A stretch of 64,000 bases of DNA from Hygrophila difformis (taxonomy: Eukaryota > Streptophyta > Magnoliopsida > Lamiales > Acanthaceae). How positions within the stretch are numbered: position 1 is the first letter of the stretch; each line of letters begins with the position of its first letter. The stretch spans positions 40,221,301 through 40,285,300 of the forward strand of contig JAOANR010000008.1 in the NCBI GenBank assembly GCA_030278955.1. Direction: 5' to 3'. Positions 58,661 through 64,000 of the stretch are shown in pieces. Below the pieces are notes generated by a model. The model made no database searches, had not been told where the DNA came from, and worked only from the letters and a program-made list of their open reading frames with translations. Made by a program: the position numbers and the translations under genes.

Positions 58661-61600
58661 CTAGAAATCGTGCAGGTGGCGCGCGCTACTCTGCGTGCAC
58701 CCGGTGAGGAAATATCGTAATGTATGAAAATACACATTTTCTATGGTGAAAAGCAATGGGAGAACAAAATATTATAAAATTATAAAATGAGCATAAGGTG
58801 CAATGTTAATTGCCGTCTTTTCATCTTTTACTATATAGGCGGATGATCTTTCAAAATTTGCGTGCCAATGAGCAAACAGAAACCACCACTTCACGCACAG
58901 TGCAACAGAATTGGTAATGGAATAAAAGAGATAACCTCTTCCTTTAAGGCTTCAATAATAGCCACACAAGCTTTAAAGTGTGGCATCCCTTCAAAATATG
59001 AACCACCGTTGTTATTTATTTTCCATGATCAACGAAAAAATTGATAACTGCAAAATATAGTCACAAGTCATTTGCGTTGCGTGCAAGGAAAGATTTTGCG
59101 ATTGACAGGTAAAAGGAAAGGAGGTCTTGTTAACCAACAAAAATAAGCTTCACATTTCCCAATAATAGACTTTTAAGGAAGCACAATAGTATATGGAAAT
59201 GAATAAGAGCAGTAGCAAAAATGTAAGGCATTTAAAAATAATATCAACCCTTTTGTATCAACACCAGGCTAAATTTCGAAGGAAACAATTAAATTTTCAT
59301 CGAAATAGAACCCAAACACCTAATCAACAAGTCTTGAACATGGCAATATTGAGATTTCACAATGACAAAATTTAATGCCATTATGGTGCTTGTGGTTCTT
59401 GTCTGCTTCACCATTTAACATTACCTGAATTGGGATCATAGAGTCTCTCATTGAGGAAAATCAGCTTTCTTTCAAGCAAGAAAAGATCCATCATGCTACA
59501 AAGAGGATGAATAACACCACCAGCTTCTGTAATTGTTCACCAACCAAACAGGGCTCATCCAGACCCCTCCAGGTATTCATAAATCACCTAAAAACCACCA
59601 AACATTCAATTCAGAAAATCACATCCATTTGTACCTCTCACCAAAATGTGGCCAGTGTAAATAAATGGATTTTAAAATTTTAATTTCATTTAAATAATAC
59701 AAATTTAAGTGGGGAAAATAGTAACTATGCTAGATCTCTCCAAAGTGTTCCTTCAAGATAGTTCAAAGAACCATTTGTAGAGGATGAAAAACATTTTACA
59801 AACATTCAACTATTGTCTTTACCCAAAATGATGAACACTTCAAAGTAATAGCAATTTATTTGCCATCAGATCTAATATCAGATTCTACTATATGAGAAAT
59901 TCAACTATAGAATTCTTGACCTCATTTCGCATGAAATTGAGATAGCCCTATCTCTTAATGACATTGTTTGAAAATGAATCAGCTGCAAAAAAATAAATAA
60001 AAAATAAAAAAAAATAAAAAATAAAAAAAATTATAACAATTTAGAAGCATCAAAATCTACAGATGAACTTGAGAATGGCCCAAATTCTAATATAAAATGA
60101 ATTAGAAATGAAAGAATACCTTATGAACTGCAATTCCAAATAATTACAGGAGAAGCCTCAATCAAGCATGACACACCAGTATACATCGCTTTTCCATACG
60201 GAGAAATACAATTGTTTTATCACCGACAATGGAGTCATCATGGTACTAAGGCCAAAGAAAATCATATATATATGAGATGTCTACTCTAAACAATGGATTA
60301 AAGAAGTATATTCCTCCAAGAATCACGCCTATACAATCATCACCAAGTCATGGTGCCAAGAATAAACATATATGTGGTCTAAATTGGAGTATTCCCTAAA
60401 CTTTCCCTCCCTTGATTCACTCTTATCTTATTCTTTCCTATCCTCTTTTGAATAACTAAACGGCAAAAATTGTGGTCTTTCAAAAATACTGGCTTTCAAC
60501 TCTTTCTAATGGCGGGCTTCTATTAATAAGGTAGTTATTCCCGAGTTAGCCCTATGTATTGTTTGAAGTGACTGGAGACTTAGTCTTCAATAGCCTTATA
60601 TAGAAATCCAATCTTATTTTAGGGAGGTAGGAGCGAAAATCAAAATGGTAGACCAATTCATCATAAGAAATTTTAGCAGGAAGAGTTTGTGGGTTCTACT
60701 GGGCTACAAGAACCAAGGCAAACTATATAGGCAAGCAAACATAATATCCAATCTGTAACACTTGTTCAGAAAACGCGAAATTGACAACTGGGGAAGTAGT
60801 AAATACGAGAGAAAAAAATATCCAAAAGAATTTCAAGATATTAGGTAACCAGGTAAACAATCAGATAGATTGGAAATATACACCTGCAAACGCAAAATTT
60901 CTTGGTGAATATAAGGATCAAGATATTACCAATTTCGATTAGAAGCTCCAAAATGATGAGATTCAGCTCCTCCAAAAAAAAATAAAAGCTCCTCCAAAAA
61001 ATGATGAGATTCAGAATGAGAACAGTATGGGCGTGAAGCTCATTTGTAGCCATCAAGTTTGCTTTGAGGCCACCAAACTGTTGCCTTGGAATAGAAATTC
61101 CAGATTACATTGGTTAGTCAACATGGTGTAAGACGCAGGACATTGTTTACAATCTCAGGTTGTCAATAATATTGATTCACTAAACAAAACAATATAGTCC
61201 AAAGCCAAAGATCCAATAGATCAAAATTCGACCTATCATGCCTGAATATAAATCCAAGGACAATCAATTATTTGCATATTGCACAATGAAAATGTAACTT
61301 TGATTATATAGTAAGTAGGTTTCAAATATGTTTCAAAAGAGTATAAAAATAGCAATCAAAACATACTAACAATCAACAATCATAAAAACAAAAATAATTC
61401 TCAAGTTTAAGGATTATAGCCTGATGCATGAAGGAAAAAATCAAAAATTTCTGATACACCTCTATATAAAAGGATCTATCTAGTTCAACTTCCATATTTA
61501 ACAAAGTGGAGTAAAACAAAATCCTGAACCACAATGTATCTGAATCAGTTCATCAGTCAATGGTGAATGCAAAGAAATCTATACATTAAAAAAGAAAAAA

Positions 61601-63302
61601 AAAATATTGAGACAAAATAAAACAATAAAACAAATGAAAACACAACTACCCCATGAGAGAGTCAAATTAGGAAAGAGGGTGGTGCAAAATCAATTAATGA
61701 GATTTGGAAAAGAAAATGGGTTTACTAACTTAATTATTAGGCAAAATCATGCTCAAATCAAATAAAAAGTATTTCGCTTCTTCAGAAATTTACCACTCTC
61801 TTTGGCCACAGAAGTTAGAATATCAGTAACATTAGGCCGATTTGTATCTGAACAAAAAACGATAAAGGCAAAAGTAAAGCGTAAGTTTACATTAATAGTT
61901 AGGACAGAAGTGGAGCAAAAGTTCACATGGATAAAGGCATGAAATTGAAGCATTCGAGTTTCAAGCTGTTTCACCCGTCAAAAATACACATAACCGTTGA
62001 TATCGTATGTAGGATGCCTTTATCAAATAAGACCATGGGTACCTATATGATACAATATATAAAACAATTTAGTTTGATAGGGGCAAAAGGAATTACTCGA
62101 AAACTTTTTCCTAAATGCAGTTTCATTGACAACCAAGATTCGAAATTGTAACCAAAACTCAATAAAATCACACAAACTCAACCCAAATCCACCGGCTGAC
62201 CCCAAAATGCAGGCACACGAGAAAAGATATTCTAATTAATAAGTCCATGCTCACACAACTGAATAACTAAAAAACAAGAAGCATGTATCCATTTAACCCT
62301 TCAATTTGCACAAAATAACTTCTTAGAAATCCAGTCCAATTTATCTAAATAATTCAAGGAAATCAATCGCAATATTTGAATATACAAATCCTACAAAATT
62401 CTTAGAACAATTAAATTAGGCACTCACCCATCTTCCACTTCAACCCACGTTGCCACCGTTGGTCACCCGTACAAAGCCACCACCGCCACCAGCGAACTCC
62501 AGTCAACCACCGCCACGCCCAGATCGCCAGCGCATCACTGGCAGCGCAGCAGCAGTGCCACCTCCCCCAGCAGCTCCTCCGGCGCCCCGCCTTCTGCCTG
62601 TCTCCATTGTCGCGGCCACTCAGCCGCGTACAGCGGCTCACGTTCCCAAAGAAAGAATAAGGGGAAATAAATGGGGGAAAGGGGAACCCAATGTCCCAAT
62701 CCTTACCTTTAAGCTCCCAAAAATGGATGATTGCAATTTCCAATTCGCGATTGGGTCTCAAGGATAGGAGGCAATCACACGAAGAATCACAGTAGCACTG
62801 TTACACTATGGTGGCGGCGACGCGAGGCACCAGGGCGGTGGAGGAGGAGCGAGCGAACAGGTTGAGAGCGGCGGCGGCGCGAGTGGGGCAGCGGCGCCGC
62901 GTCGCTGGGATGGCTGACGGTGCGGCACGAGCGGGGCAAGGCAACGGTTGAGGAAAATGTATACAATTGAAGAGGGATTTGAGAACAAGAAAGAGGCGGA
63001 GCGGTTTGAGAATTTAGGGTTTGCAAAGGACCAACAGGAAGAAGGGGAGAAATCAGAAGAAGGTTTGGTGGGGTAGGTTCGGAATAAGGACGACGACGGT
63101 GACAGGATAGCAAAGGCTGGAGGAAGAGGAAGAGAACGCTGCAAGGGCAGCGAGGAGGGAAGGGACGCAGAAGAGCGAGAGAGAGGACGGCGAGAATCTG
63201 AGATGATGAAGAGGCAGAGTGGGTCAAGAGCAAGCAGGGGTCGGGTCAGATCCACTACTGCTCCCAAGGGAACAACTGTACACAACTGTAGTAATATTCA
63301 GA
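58661..63302 (-). mobile_element. Helitron with captured sequence (unit 3)
   Basis: Copy of 32200-36824, CTAG end at 58664-58661, with the GC-rich block at about 62419-63248. Confidence 0.45.
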
Positions 63303-63319
63303 TTCATATTTATATATTA

Positions 63320-63356
63320 CTAGAAATCTCTTGTCGCGTGCTACGCCGCGCGGGCT
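63320..63356 (-). mobile_element. Helitron 3' terminus (unit 3)
   Basis: Copy of 36844-36880. One base change in the hairpin (cgcgtg for cgcgcg) weakens the stem. Confidence 0.65.
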
Positions 63357-64000
63357 TTGAAGACTTAAATTTTGTAATGAAATTATAGATGAAATATAAA
63401 GACCCAAGGGAACTAATGATTTCACTATTGTAAAACAATCATACTGCCTGCAATAGAGAGCACCATCAACCTTTGTGCATTCGTGAAATGGTAATTTAAT
63501 TATCAAGTAAAAGAAGCAACAACCATAAGAATCCATTCAAGTCAAATGTAGCAAAAATATAGTACTAAATCCAAGAAATGTAAAATCATCAATGCGCATT
63601 AAGGTCCAAAGAAAAATCTAGCATTCTGCATTAATAACTCATTTGTAAAGGAAAAATACACCAAGATTAGCTGATTGTGATTAGCCAATGGGAGACATGC
63701 ATCGGGACAACACCCGGAAAATAAGTCGCATAAATCATAAGAGAGAAATTGGGCATGACAATATCAATTCTGACACCTAGCGAGAGAGAGCACATCAATC
63801 AGGTAACACTCCAATTCAATGGCCTTGAAGATTAATTTTAAAGTAAGATCAAGTAATACATAGACAAACATCTCAAGGATTCTAGCAAGATAAAAAAAAA
63901 AAAAAAAAGGAAATGTAGTAGAACTTTGTTTTGTAATGTGGTAGAACATATAAAATAAAAGTATTGCCAGTCAGGCAGTCACCTCCACTAGACTCAAAAT

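Larger units (their letters stand above)
57158..64000. repeat. tandem array unit 3 (first 6,843 bp)
   Basis: Begins at the same breakpoint as units 1 and 2 and continues to the window edge within the region corresponding to about 37,540 in unit 1. The PRP31 part lies beyond the window. Confidence 0.95.

Noticed and set aside
30699..64000. Array as a pure assembly artefact
   Set aside because: Units differ by many scattered substitutions and indels in copy-specific combinations, which repeated use of the same reads would not give; long reads could still revise the copy number.

Overview
The window looks like a transposon-rich stretch of a plant nuclear genome, most likely a eudicot. The signs are intron-bearing gene relics, plant L1-type LINEs, a Ty3-type LTR retrotransposon, Stowaway-like, hAT-like and Mutator-like MITEs, Helitron ends, a FAR1-like/MULE transposase and a plant PRP31 relic. 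I see no prokaryotic features, rRNA or tRNA genes. Nothing here is a clearly intact protein-coding host gene.

Layout. 1-4563: left-facing Ty3-type retrotransposon (gag running off the left edge, a leader with a triplicated primer binding site, a 2.83-kb LTR). It is inserted in ORF1 of LINE A (4564-~10190, +), whose ORF2 is complete except for one stop codon. 10190-12242: four Stowaway-like MITEs and a hAT-like MITE with a perfect 8-bp target duplication. 12863-12965: a strong foldback that resembles a miR391/miR4376-type microRNA precursor, with a TATA box about 100 bp upstream. 13440-13871: two conserved-looking terminal exons (-). 15592-16415: MITEs, one nested inside another. ~16430-24560: a decayed Mutator-like element carrying a Ulp1-like protease gene (+) and a FAR1/MULE transposase gene (-) whose 3' ends meet near 21.74 kb. 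24589-24842: another MITE. 25682-31254: LINE B (-), nearly full length, with target duplications.

30699-64000: a tandem array of a ~13.23-kb unit, two complete copies (30699-43931, 43932-57157) and the first half of a third. The left breakpoint lies inside ORF1 of LINE B, so each later copy starts with a 5' stub of that LINE. Each unit holds Helitrons (two of them with abutting 3' ends), a GC-rich promoter-like block, a foldback element, a Mutator-like MITE with an internal minisatellite, and a multiply broken PRP31 (spliceosomal factor) pseudogene. The copies differ by scattered substitutions and small indels with a mosaic pattern.

How it fits together: the LTR element landed in LINE A; LINE B landed next to the ancestral unit; then the segment from inside LINE B to the present unit end was tandemly amplified, after PRP31 had already decayed. 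The items most worth follow-up are the microRNA-like hairpin, the array with its LINE-internal breakpoint, the convergent Ulp1/FAR1 element and the repeated primer-binding-site and T-arm-like repeats of the LTR element.
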